From assembly GCA_035236585.1 (NCBI GenBank), contig CP141132.1, positions 48,363,880 through 48,427,879 on the forward strand: a DNA stretch of 64,000 nt, written 5' to 3'. Shown here piece by piece: positions 1 to 11,543 of the stretch. The notes under the pieces were generated by a model. It made no database searches and was not told the DNA's origin. It saw only the letters and a list, made by a program, of their open reading frames with translations. The DNA is from Warburgia ugandensis. Lineage: Eukaryota > Streptophyta > Magnoliopsida > Canellales > Canellaceae. Made by a program: the position numbers and the translations under genes. Each line of letters opens with the position of its first letter. The first letter of the stretch is position 1.

Positions 1-1519
1 AATTCCTTCATATAAAGATGGTGGTATGTGTATACAATTAAGATGTATGATGCATGAATTTGTAAAAGAATCTAGCTATAATAGAATGATGTACATACAA
101 AGCAAGGAAAAGAATAATACTAAGAAGATAAGTGGAAAACTATGAAACTATGCATGTAAGTATAAAATGAAGGATGCATACAATTATGAGAAACATGAAG
201 GCATGGGTGATTCTTGAAGATTATGTGGAAACATGGAGTGGAAGAAGAAAGAAGAAAAGAAAGGAAAAAGAATGAAAATTCACTAGGGTTGAGGACCTTT
301 ACCTTTGCTCAAAGGGATTTGAACATTGATGCTTGAAGGAAGCTTGGGTGAAGGTGGTCTTCCTCCTTTTTCTCCCTGTTTTGTCTCTTGAATGCTAGGA
401 AAATTTAGAAGATAGATTTTCCAACTCCATTCCATCATAATTATAAAGTTTTTAAGAATGGAAGACCTGGTAATGGAAGGTTAGGATTTAAAGGAAGAAA
501 GAATGGAAGGTTAAGGTTGAGATGAATTGGATGATGGGTAGGGAAGAGAGAGTGGGAGATGTGGAGTACATGTAGGGGAGGTTTTTTACTTGGAATGGAT
601 TTTGATAATATATTGGGACATGAAAGAAGGGGAAGTGTTGGGTAGGAAAGAAGGTTTTGTCAGGATAGGAAAGGAAGAGAGGAAATTAGGAGAGAATCTA
701 ATGATTGTGTAGGATTTGGTTTGAATTTGGAAAATAAATGAGGAGTGAAAGGTGTGGAAGTCCTGTGGAGTTTAAGTGGTCTCTAATTTCATGATGGATT
801 TGTACCATTGGATGGTAATCTATAGTGGAGATGTAACTTGCCTTAGGACTTTGATTTGACTTTCAACAAGGGCAAAGTGGCTAGGGCTTTTATCTTTTCC
901 ATGATTTATTATTGGCCCTTAGATAACCTTCATCCTATCAATGGCTTAGATTTTGTTGGAGTATCTTATCCAAAAACATCTTCTTTCAAGGATTCTTTAC
1001 TTTCCATCCTTTGATTAGACTGCTTTAGAGTAAATGGCTTAGATTTTTTAGAGATTTCCTCACCCACTCTAGGTTTTCCCATATTTTTATTCTAGCCTAC
1101 CCTAAAAATCTCCAACTAATAGAATTTCTCATATGTAGGATGATTTTTTTTTCCCCTTGAAAGTAAGAGGGAATCTTCCTTAAAAAAGAGGTGTGTATTC
1201 CTATAGAAAACTCCCCACCAATATTACTTCAATTTGGTCTTCATAGTAATTTAACTTCTTATTGGTCCATCCTTTATTGAGTCTATCTCCATTGGCTTCT
1301 TAGGATATGGATCTACATGGGTAGACCTTGAACTTTAAGTACTTGAAAAGTAAGATTGTTTTCAACCATAAATATTTTAAATATTCTCTCTTCTCCTCCT
1401 TGTTTTTGTCTCCCAATCACATTATTTCTTCATGTATTCCACTTGGAATTGAGTGGGAATACATGGAAATTTCATGCTCCCTCTTTAGTGGTCCATTCCT
1501 TAGGTTGAGTAGGAGAGAA
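1..1519. repeat. Unclassified dispersed repeat, family B (partial)
   Basis: No credible gene is visible; the longest open frames here are short and low-complexity. The stretch from about 840 to 1320 resembles 26820-27210 in order and wording, including a shared segment ending in a TTATTGG-type phrase, so this is a second copy of the repeat I call family B. It is cut at 1520 by the start of a long LTR. Family B may itself be LTR-derived, but no terminal repeat or protein domain identifies it. Confidence 0.5.
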
Positions 1520-4500
1520 TGTAACATCCCTAACTTTTGTAAAGAGATTGAATAAATAATGAAATTGAAAATTTCAAGGAAAATCAAGCTGGAATATTAG
1601 GGTTACTAAAAATGCACTTCTTATAGAAGTTGAATTAATATATAAGACATGTATAATTGAAAACATACTCAACGAACCCTTCAGAATGATTGTAAGTGCG
1701 ACAAATTCTGAGTTTAGATGAAAAATCCTCATTTTTCTCCATTTTTAAGAATAAAAGGGTAAATTGGTAATTTTACTAATCATCGAGACCTAAGATATAA
1801 AAATTTGGAATGTACTCAAAAATACGAATCCAACACCACTAAGTACGCTCAATTTCAAGCTCGGAGAATAAACTAGATTTTTCTCCATAAAAGGCTAAAA
1901 TTGTCTTTTCACAGCTATGTGGGCCCCACAAGAGGCCCACAAAGGGATCCAACTGCCAAAAAACAAATAATCATGAGTCAAACCACTACCAGCTACTAGT
2001 GGAGAAGGAGATGGTAGTGGGAATCCAAAGACAATTTAATAATCAAACGAAATCAAACATGATAATTACATGTAATCATGGAAAATTCCAAAAACCCCTA
2101 TAAATAGCTCATAAAATTGCCAAAAATTCTCTTAATGTTCTTCACAAGGTCCTTAGAATGACCCAAAATCCTAGCTCCAAAAGGCTCCCCCATCTCCCCC
2201 AATTCTTCTTTCTTTTTCTCTTTCTCTCTTATTCTTTGTAGGCATCTCCCTAGACGCACTTGGGCAGATGACCCCATGTCTGCATCAAGCGAGTCCAGGG
2301 ACGTGTCATCCTCAATGAACTAGGGTTTCCACCCAGAAAACCCTAATCCAATTACCCATCACATTCCAACCATTGGAACCAGATATTTACTATCAGATGT
2401 GTTCGGAATAAGGAGATCTACAAAAGCCCTTTAGTTTCATGATGATCTACCTCATGGACCATCGGGAAATCCCAAATGAAGAAACACTTAGGTACTAGTT
2501 ACCAGCTCCGCAGAGTTTTCAAGTTATTCTAGCCAATCTGGCCATTAAATGATGATCTTGCGCTGTTAAATGTCTTCCTTTCATGGTGATCTACCAAAGC
2601 CCTATGGTCCCCCACCTTCTCCGACAATGATAATGGAGAATTTCATGACTGAATGTATTGTCGGCTTCTAGGGTTTCTTATCTCTTTTTCTAATGAAATA
2701 TCTCTCTCTGCGGTGATCTTCACTTCACCAGACCTGCACAGGTAGGTGCACTTTTCTCCCCCTTGTTCATTCTGGCATCTATTAGGTGCTTTTCAGCCTC
2801 TAGAGATCTTCCTCGTTCGTTGATCCATCAAAAATGATGGATCTGACATGGAGGGTTGAGATCTCCTCATTTTTTGGCTTAGATAGAAATTATGAGCCAT
2901 TGGATGAGTTTCTAGGGCCCAAAAACTTTAGGGTAAGAAATCTTAGCCCTTGATGTTTTCTAATTTAGGAGATCTGGAGAAAGGTAGATCCGACAGCCGA
3001 GATTGGACTGTCTCAACTGATCTCAATAGATCAGGTTCCAGCACGTTGGAGACTCCCTGTGGATGGGGCCTTGCACGTGCGCTCATGTGTGAGCTACCAG
3101 GTGGCACGTGAATTAATTAGATCTGAGCCCGGTATGCCCAGATTTGATCTTAGCCGTTCAATTTTGAATTGAGATCTTATACCTTCAATTAAGAGCTCAA
3201 TATAGCTTTGATTTTAGATTTGAAAGCTTCTATAGATTCCTTATCACTTGTTTAAGGTATTGAACTCATGAAATGTATGTTTTAAATTGTATTTATTGGT
3301 TATAATCACAAAAATCGATACTAATAGTATTAGATTGTGATCAAGATTTTAGCTTGTTTTAAGGACCATGATCATAGAAAAATTTTCAGGTTTCTAGATA
3401 AATAAAATTAACAAAAACAATAAGATCAAATTTCAGCCCTTAAAATAGGCTGAAATCTCAAAATCCCAATTCTGATCTCAATTTAACTCCAAATTGAGAT
3501 CAGAAAATTGGGTTGGATTCCTCTTAATGAGGAGAACCTATTGAACCAATAAATTCATAAGTTTAATTCATTAAATGTTCTGAATTTAAGTAGATAAGTG
3601 TATTAACATCCTTAATCTATGAGATCTGGGATGATCAGACCATTCAAACCATACTGGATGATGATATAATAATATACTAACTTAAATAAATGGGTTATAT
3701 GTAATTTAATTGGCAGATCTTAAGCATGGATATATTTGGATGATGATATGAAGATAATATCATATGGATTGATGGACTTGATGATGATGATTTGGGATAG
3801 ATTAAGATCTATGCCCTTAAAATGGATAAAATGACTTGAGAGATCTTTTTGATCGGTTGGATCACAAAGGATCCGATCCTTTGATGAGGTGCATCAATGA
3901 TCTAATGATGAAATCAAATTAAGAAGGTATATTAGATCTAAGGGAAAATGAAAAGATCAAGTTCTAAACCCTAAAAGAGATGAAAAAAGAATAATGACCA
4001 TTGGATCATGATGAATAGTTATGGCATGTTAGATTTCCATTTGAAGTATTAAATGCTATTATAATTATCATTTATTACTTAGTAGATTTAATTGTAGATT
4101 TAATTATTTATGCTTTAATGCTTATGTTATGAAAATTACATTGAAAATGTAATTAAATGAAAATAGAGTTGAAGAACAATTACATGGAATGAATGACATG
4201 GACTTAATGATAGTAAGGGCCATAGTTAGTAGGATAATATAAGGAATATAAATTCCTTGGTCCAAAATAGGAGAATAATGAACCTCCATAAATGACATTT
4301 TAAATGTTCATGGATTTAATTAAAATCAATTAGCAAGAGTAGTTAGGGTTAAAATGCTCATAGGAACCTTATATAAGGTTGGGTTAAGGCCACCCTAGTG
4401 GATGATGAACATGGTAGTTAAGGGGGTTCTCTAAATAGAGCCTCGCTCTTCCCCCACCTTCCTTTGATGTTTGTGAGGTCTAAACACCTCCTTATATGAG

Positions 4501-5660
4501 CATTGAAGTGATCACTTTGTGTTCAACCATTCATCTTGTAAGCCTTAGCGAATTTGGCATAAAAGGAGCTGTCTAGACTTAGGATGGAATAAACTATCCT
4601 CAATCAATAAAACATTAACTGATTGAGTAACAATAAAAAGAGCATAAAAGGTTAATAAATTATCTAATCTTAATAAAATTTGTAAATAAGATAAGGAAGA
4701 TCAAACAAGATCTAAGAGAGATCTTGAAAGATCACAAACAAAAAGAATAGAAATATAATGTAGATTGTAGTATGAGTTTACTTATAGTGTAAATTGTGAA
4801 CTTAGAAGGTTTGAAACCTTGATCATATGTGATTCAAGGAAATTTAGGGCATCCCTCATAGGATAACCCAAATATATGTGGATAGAATACTTGTATAGAG
4901 GAATAACTTTATACGTATGGTTTGACAGATGTATGAATCCATACCATGATGGACAATATGGAGTGAATAACGCTTGAGATGTATGAATCAAGACCATGAT
5001 ACCACTTTGAGGTAGGTGGATGTACAAGAATATATTAAGGATTCAGTTGTATACATACATGATCTTCTATTTAGAATTATAGACCTTCATGATATAAGTA
5101 TACTTGATACCTTAGCATAATAATGATCCAATCACATGATCCAACCCCATGATCCAATTCAACTGATCCAATCTAGTAATCAAATTAAATGAGGTGAAAG
5201 TAATGAGATGTGTAGACTAAGGAAACCCTAAGAATAGGGCATAGAAAATAATCTAGCCTTAGTTAAACAGACACATCGTTTGATATGTACAATATATTTT
5301 ACATACAGGCATGGTGGCTTGTGATTTGGTTTTACACCATCCTGGGACTGGGGATGCTATGCTAAGGAAGTTATGAGGTTTTGGCCACCTGCTTCCTGAA
5401 ACTTATATGATGGATGCCATGCCCAAAGAGAGGCTAAATATCGGGTGGGGCAATCTTGGGAAGGCTGCCACTGTGATAGCCAGGGTTCCCCCCATGTGAA
5501 CCTGGATCTTGTTATTTCCATAGTTGTTATTAGTGCATTATTATGCAGTTATCGGGGTGCACTGTACGGATTAAGACTGCAACATAGTAGTCCTAATGTA
5601 TTTTTCATTATGATGCACTTATGATACGCATACTAAAATGCCATGACATTATGAGATGCT
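1520..5660 (+). mobile_element. Long LTR of a Tekay/Del-like Ty3/gypsy element
   Basis: It begins TGTAACATCCCTAACTTTTG, the same terminus type as the gypsy LTR ending at 42668 on the other strand. The body matches that LTR in reverse: the GGGCCCCACA segment near 1920, the segment with GAGCCTCGCTCTTCCCC near 4440, and the GGCCACCTGC segment near 5390. A TATA box lies at 2099-2106. No primer site or internal domain follows; its far side runs directly into CACTA sequence near 5660, so the outer end is not seen. It is a fossil LTR in plus orientation, probably all that remains of its element. Confidence 0.72.
2099..2106 (+). promoter_or_regulatory. TATA box of the LTR promoter
   Basis: TATAAATA in the context CCCTATAAATAGCTC. 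The related LTRs carry TATAAATA at the equivalent position (42075-42082, minus strand; 47105-47112, plus strand). This would be the U3 promoter for plus-strand transcription. Confidence 0.6.
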
Positions 5661-6060
5661 ACTACATGAGTTCTTGGAAAGAAAATCCCCGCATGAGAAT
5701 AAACCCTATCCAAAATTAGGGTTTGATGGTGACAAATATTTTCATCATGTTGGTTGAGGATGTTGCAATTTGAAGATTTATCATCTCTCTCCACATCTAA
5801 GAGGGTGTGAGCTAACTACCAAGAGGCCAGATCATGATGAAATGGTTCCAAATTAGCTCTTTGATCAAGTTCGATCATGTATTAATGAGATGTAATAATA
5901 TGTAATAGTTCATAAATGTAATAAAAAATATGATAAGTGAGGAGTTATTAAAAAAATACTTGATTTTCTTATTCTTATGTTCATTTTTGTATATATATAT
6001 ATAATGCATGAATCAATGCTGGATTGTATAAAAAATTGGTATGAGTGTGAGTAAGAGAGT

Positions 6061-6500
6061 TTAAAGCTAGTATATATACTTTCAAATTAAAAAATGACTT
6101 TAAAATGAATTTTCAAAGTCAGAAAAAATTACTTTAAAAATATTTTTTTAAATTCATTTTCCAAAACTGACTTTAAAAGTCTATACCTTTAAAGTTGATT
6201 TTAGAAAAAACTTTATAAGTTTATACATTTAAAGTCGTTTGTTGAAAACATTTTTTGTGGGGAAAGATTTTTAACAAAAAAAGTTCTTTTTGCTAAAATA
6301 AAATAGTTACTTTTAAAGTCATTTTTAACAAATGACTTTAAAGGTATAGACTTTTAAATTTATTATTATTTTTTTCTAAAATAGACTTTAAAAGTCACCA
6401 CTTTTAAATTTGGTTTGACACAATGACTTTAAAAGTCCCTATCTTATTTTTGTAGGAAAAACATTTTTTTGTGGTAAAAGATTTTAAAAGTCAATTTTGA
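6061..6500. repeat. CACTA-1 left subterminal repeat array
   Basis: About a dozen copies of ACTTTAAAAGTC-like palindromes and half-sites in both orientations, spaced a few tens of bases apart. CACTA elements characteristically carry such arrays, which bind the element's TNPA-type protein. The same motif recurs at 18190-18430, 52795-52990 and 53880-54270. Confidence 0.75.
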
Positions 6501-6725
6501 TAAATGACTTTTACCACTAAATTTCTCTTTGAGTGGATCTTTTATGTTTTGCATCATTCTTCAATGTTAATTGGAAATTTTCGCATGTGTGCATGTAATT
6601 TTATTTTTTCAAACACTTATATTTCTATATACCTAGTATTTGGTAAAATGCTTAATCGAGTTCATTATAATCTTTTTATGTTTAACAAGTTTTCACACAA
6701 AAATTAGCTTCAATTTGTTAAGAAA

Positions 6726-7142
6726 ATGGACAAATATGTTTGGATGACCACAACATGAACAAGAAAAGAAAATGAGGGAGGAACATAAAAGTTCATAGAG
6801 TTTGTATTTAGGGGAGGCGATGATAGTAATCACATACATTGTTCGTGCTCAAAATGTAAAAACTTGAAAAAGGAAACTTTAGAGGTATTAAGAGAACAAT
6901 TGTGCTGCAATGAAGTCAATGAAAGCTATCACCCATGGATTTGGCATAGAGAAGAACTTCCACATTGGCCTTTGACATGGGCTTCTAAATTGGGTTTTGA
7001 TTATTGGGCACACATGATGAGAACCTAAGCATGAAAGCTATCGCCCATGGATTTGGCATGGAGAAGAACTTCCACAAAAGCCTTTGACAAGGGCTTCTAA
7101 ATTGGGTTTTGATTATTGGAAACATATATCACATTGCATACA
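6726..7142 (+). pseudogene. TNP2 N-terminal exon (Transpos_assoc domain), broken
   Basis: Translation from the ATG at 6726 begins MDKYVWM and continues through a CSCSKCKN segment and YHPWIWHREE. This is the order found in the Transposase-associated domain at the start of plant En/Spm TNP2 transposases: an initial MDKSWM-like start, a C-x-C-x2-C zinc-binding cluster, then Y-x2-W-x2-HGE. Two in-frame stops lie in the first 30 codons. The last part is a direct tandem duplication of 112 bp: 6919-7030 repeats at 7031-7142, starting ATGAAAGCTATC both times. The catalytic part of TNP2 that should follow is not recognisable; a solo LTR begins at 7304. Confidence 0.75.
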
Positions 7143-7303
7143 CATTAAGATAGCCTATACTGCATGACCTTTAGGCTACCATCGATCTGACATGGCTCTT
7201 AAGAGAAAAAAATTCAATAAATATAATAAAAAATAAGAAAAATATGGCTCAAATCAAATGAGTAAGCTCACTCATATTTGACAAGTCCATCATATGACAC
7301 CTC

Positions 7304-9498
7304 TGGTGTAACTTTAAAATTATTCACAAGTGCATGAACGAAAGTAGTATTGCATGCGAGAGAGGTCAAATCCACAAGGAATCTCACAAATTTGTAAGTT
7401 GGATGGATCTTATTTAAAGTGCTCAACTTCAGCCAAAGAGAGAGATCAAAGGAATTTAATTCAAACTAGGAAAGTAATTGCAAGAAATTAGAAACTATAA
7501 TTAAAGGAAACTTGCTTAAAATATAATTAATGGAATTAGAAACTAGCCTAACTAACATGCACTTAAAAAAAGAAACTAATGCAAAATAAGCAGGAATTAA
7601 ACTAAGCAACTAACTTCAGGAAACTTTAAAAGGACACTTTCCTAAACAAGAAATTTTCTAAAGTTAAACTTTCTAAACTTAAACCAAGATGCAAACAACT
7701 AATTAAAATTTTCCAAAACAATATTAAACAACTAAATTAAAAAAAAATCAAAATTAATTAATCCAATGTTCCATGTGCATGATCCATGGGTCCAAAGATG
7801 ACTAGATTTGATGCTTTAAATGTAAACCAACATCCAACCTAAATTATGTTCTTAATAAATAGCCTAAAATTCTAAATGAATTCCTAAGGATTCAAGCAAA
7901 TAAGATGTTTTGATGGTTGGAAATAAAGCATAAAGGTTAAGGAGAATTTTTTTTATAGATTCTAAGTACTTAAGAACATCAACTTAAATCAAGCATATAA
8001 AAGAACTGAAACAATAACTTTTATCTAAGATAACAACCTAGATCTGAAGTACTTTGATAATAGAAACATTCAATAATAAGAATCCTCAAAGAATTTCATT
8101 AAATCAATGTGTAGAACTAGAAAACATAACAATGGGAAACTAAGGCAATGAAAGTAAAGCAATAAAATAAACTACTAACTTGAATTAGAGACAAAATAAC
8201 TAGAAGAAAATAGTACCAAAGAAAACCAAAGTCCAAGCTCTAAGAAGATTGCAATGTTTTAAGGTTGTCTCCCCTAACCTCTACTTGGGTGAAAACATGG
8301 AATCCATGGATATTTATAGATGAATTGTTGTCACTTTGAATGAGGCACATTCTAAGAAGAGAAAGTGGATCTAGATCTAGGGTTTCAAGCTAGATAAGTT
8401 AGGTAGAGAGTTAAGGAGGAAAGTTAGGTGGAAGATGAGGGTGAGTGACTATGTAATGAAGATGACATGATTGCATTCTAATTTGAGAAGAGGGGGGGGG
8501 GGGGGGGGGTGGATTTTCTTAGGAAGGTCGGTGGAATTCCACCCCCCTAATTAGGTCGTTAATTGAGGTTGGAATGGAGAGAGAAAAAGAAAAATACAAG
8601 GAAAATTTAGGATTTTGATATCCTTTGATGAAGATAGATCTAGGGGTTTCCTAATTAGGAAACCACCTTAATAAGCATTCAAACAAGGGGGAGGTGACTT
8701 CATAGAAGGTGGCTCCCTCTCTAAGGTAAAATCGTGGGACCCTAAGATGGATAGGGGAAAAAGAATGGGAAATTGAATTGGAAAGTGGGATTTTCTCTCT
8801 TAATGGTTCCACCAATGCATGATCATCTTACCTTATACAAATATCTCTCAAAATCCCTTGAAAATCATACTTTTAATGTAGGATAGTTGCTTGAATTGGT
8901 GCTCCAATCGTGTGGCTTCATGTTCCATTCATCCATGGCTTGATGGCTTACTTTGATGGCTCATTCCTTGGTGGCTTAGGTGGCTTCCATGCTTGTCTTC
9001 AAGGTTTAATTAGCTTGGCTTCCTTGGGCTTCCTAGTTAGACTAGGAAACCTCATGCATGGCTCCAATTCTTATGCAATGTGGTGGAAATGCATGACTTT
9101 TTGCATGGATCATTTTAATCACCTTTGTTTTCTTCCAATTTCTTCTGTGGGCTTTGCCCCTACACCCTTGCTAGGGACGCCCCACGTCTTGCACCCCCGG
9201 TGAGCTAACCACATAGCTTGACCATGAAAAACTATGCGAAGCACAACATAGGTGATTAAATCATCTTCTCACTTCCTAAAAAAGAGTAAAAACCCTAATT
9301 AAATCCAATAAAATTATGATGATTCACATACTTACTCTAGATTTGCTTTTGAACCTGCAAAATATTTAAACTTTTGAATTATTGGGTTAGAAATGCATGT
9401 GTTATAAATTTCTAAAAAAACCTTAGAAATAACACTATATTTTATAACACATGGCCTATTAATTGGGTATTTTTTTATTCAAAATTAAACACTTATCA
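7304..9498 (-). mobile_element. Solo LTR, Athila/Tat-like family, inside CACTA-1
   Basis: On the minus strand it starts TGATAAGTGTTTAATTTTG and ends at 7304 with a sequence resembling the ends of the LTRs at 30495 and 55720. The flanks are ACCTC (7299-7303) and ATCTC (9499-9503), a target duplication with one mismatch. There is no primer site or internal domain beside it, so it fits a solo LTR formed by LTR-LTR recombination. It contains an 18-base G run. The small open frame at 8910-9203 is LTR sequence, not a gene. Confidence 0.75.
8492..8509. repeat. Homopolymer run of 18 G
   Basis: An uninterrupted G run inside the solo LTR, preceded by GAAGA and followed by TGG. No other comparable G or C homopolymer occurs in the window. 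It could be real slippage or an assembly artefact. Confidence 0.85.
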
Positions 9499-9804
9499 AT
9501 CTCAGCCAAAAAAGAAATATGCATGTAAGAATACACCCTTTGAGACCCTTAGTAGGAGTATCATAAAAGATTAGCTTTTGCAAGCCCCTCATCAATTAAC
9601 TTTGAGATGGAAGCTCAAGCTCCACTCTTCCTTAAGCCCATGTTAATTGATTTTATTCACAAAACTATATGTATCTAATATCCATTTGTTTTTTATCCTT
9701 CTTTTTAAGTTAACTTTACATGTTCTTTCTATGTTTTGTTATAATGATTTGGTTAGTTAAATTCTCTTGTATGTGGTATGTACTCTAGACATATAGGTTT
9801 TCTG

Positions 9805-10107
9805 AAGTTTTTAGTGGGAGACACAATCGACATAGCAATCCTCAAAGATCCACATGGAAAATCATGGGAGGGGAAGATCAAGGGAGGCATTGATGGTGCT
9901 TTCTTCCAAGATGGTTAGAATTTGTAAAATACTATGATCTAGGTGTTAATGAAGTTGTAGTGTTTAAATACTAAGGAAATGCGGTGTTTGAGGTGGTAGT
10001 AATTGGTAGAGGTTCATACAAGAAAGTGTTTCCTCATCTTCTTAAAAATGGATATTTCAAGCGAAGAAAAACCAAGCATGCATATATTGATCATTTGAAT
10101 ATAAATA
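9805..10107 (+). pseudogene. Captured B3 DNA-binding domain exon, copy 1
   Basis: The frame through 9830-9920 reads FLVGDTIDIAI, then DPHGKSWEGKIKGG and IDGAFFQDG. A second frame continues EFVKYYDLGVNEVVVFKY, then GN and FEVVVIGR. This is the core of a plant B3 domain, whose family text is typically W-x-V-K-L, FF-x-GW-x-EFVK, LVFKY-GN and F-x-V. Compared with copy 2, four bases are missing next to the GW position, causing the frame change. A TAA at 9972-9974 follows FKY. The exon ends at a splice donor GTAAGT (10108-10113). B3 is not part of the En/Spm transposition machinery, so I infer capture of a host REM-like transcription-factor fragment. It is dead. Confidence 0.72.
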
Positions 10108-10132
10108 GTAAGTTCTCTTGATTTTGCTTTTA

Positions 10133-10342
10133 TTCCAAGAAGGTTGGTAAGAATTTGTAAAAGACTATGATCTTGGTGTAAATGAAGTTGTAGCATTCAA
10201 ATACTAAGGAAATTTGGTGTTTGAGGTGGTGGTAATTGGTAGAGATCCAAGGAACAAAGTGTTTCCTCATCTTCTTGGAAAAAATGGAAATTTCAAGCAA
10301 AGAAAACCAAGCATGGCTAAATTGGTCATTTGAAGGCAAACA
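10133..10342 (+). pseudogene. Captured B3 domain exon, copy 2 (tandem duplicate)
   Basis: It repeats copy 1 with a 229-bp offset (9904 to 10133), including the donor site, here GTAAGT at 10343-10348, and the start of the following intron. The frame reads FQEGW, then EFVKDYDLGVNEVVAFKY, then GNLVFEVVVIGRD. It carries the same TAA after FKY (10205-10207) as copy 1, so that stop predates the duplication. A further TAA (10148-10150) replaces the residue after GW. The N-terminal half of the domain is absent. It lies just upstream of the TNP2 DUF4216 end in the same orientation. Confidence 0.72.
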
Positions 10343-10399
10343 GTAAGTTCTCTTTATTTTGCTTTGGTAATAGTTCACTTAAGATTTGTCTCTGTATCT

Positions 10400-10761
10400 T
10401 TGATTTGTGGAGTTTTTGACTTTTCATTAGATGACATGGTTCATGGCTGTAAAGAGCTACAACTGGTGCCCTTGGATTGGCATTTGTTGACCTCAACAAG
10501 ATCAATCATAAAAATGATCAATTTATTTTGGCATCTCAAGAAAAACGTGTATTTTATGTGCAAGATGGACATGATAAAGGATGATCAACTATTTTATCAT
10601 CCCGTCTGAGGGATTTTTATGATAAAGACAACTTAAGTGATACTATAATAGATTTTCATTATATTATCAATACAATTCCATGAATTGATGTAGTTGGTGA
10701 GAATGAGGATTATATACATGATAATGGTGAGGAGGGTGCTTGGGTTGTCAACAATATATGA
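10400..10761 (+). pseudogene. TNP2-linked DUF4216 / C-terminal exon, broken
   Basis: Around 10486-10570 the translation reads VDLNK, then NDQFILASQEKRVFYVQDG and GWSTILSS. This matches the DUF4216 wording found at the C-terminal side of plant En/Spm TNP2 proteins (V-N-x-N, D-P-F-V-L-A-S-Q-A-x-Q-V-F-Y-V-x-D). The last piece, from 10690, reads VGENEDYIHDNGEEGAWVV and ends in NNI with a TGA at 10759-10761. Equivalent text occurs in CACTA-2 at 53405-53620. Frame changes separate the blocks. Confidence 0.75.
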
Positions 10762-11543
10762 CATGTACTAGATTTCCATTCAAAAATTCTGGATTAGAAA
10801 CTATCAAAAAATAGAAACTACAATACAAGTTAGGAAAGTGCTAAACATACAAAACTAAATGATGAATGGATATTAAGCCATGGACAAAGTGTATGATGTT
10901 TGAAAGAACTAATTAAACATGCAAAATCTTTCCATGCTTTGGTTAAAATGTTAATTAAGTGTCTGTTGGTTCAATGTTATCACATTGTTTAGAGAAAGGA
11001 GTTAGATCCATAGAATTTCATTGTTTAGTGGAACTTCCTTCTTGAATTGGAAAGGAGCATGATTTTTCTTTAGGTTTTTAGGATTTGGAACACATCCTTA
11101 TCATCAATCATCAATCATCTGGATCTTGATTTTGATTCGTTTGTGTGGAAGAGGTAAGGTCACTAGTTTTTCATTCTATTGTATGCTTTTACATTATATC
11201 CATAAAATGTTTACATAACTACATATGTAGGTAATTTCTTCAAATATATATACTTATTTTAGTTAGATTAGAAAATCAAAGTGAATAGTTGATGTCTATG
11301 TCATGGTTTCCATTTATATACCATTGTAAATTCATCAACTAGTGCCACCTTTGTACTAAAGAAAGCAAGTTACTTATGTTTTGTTCCACTTTTATTTTCT
11401 TCAAATGCATTACATGGACTATTTGATTTCATTGTTCTAATATCATTATATTCTTGTTTACAATAAATATGAAACATGAACAATATCAAAATGAAGAAGA
11501 TGAACAATGTCAAGAGCATGAACAAGAGGCCAACCTTAACGAC

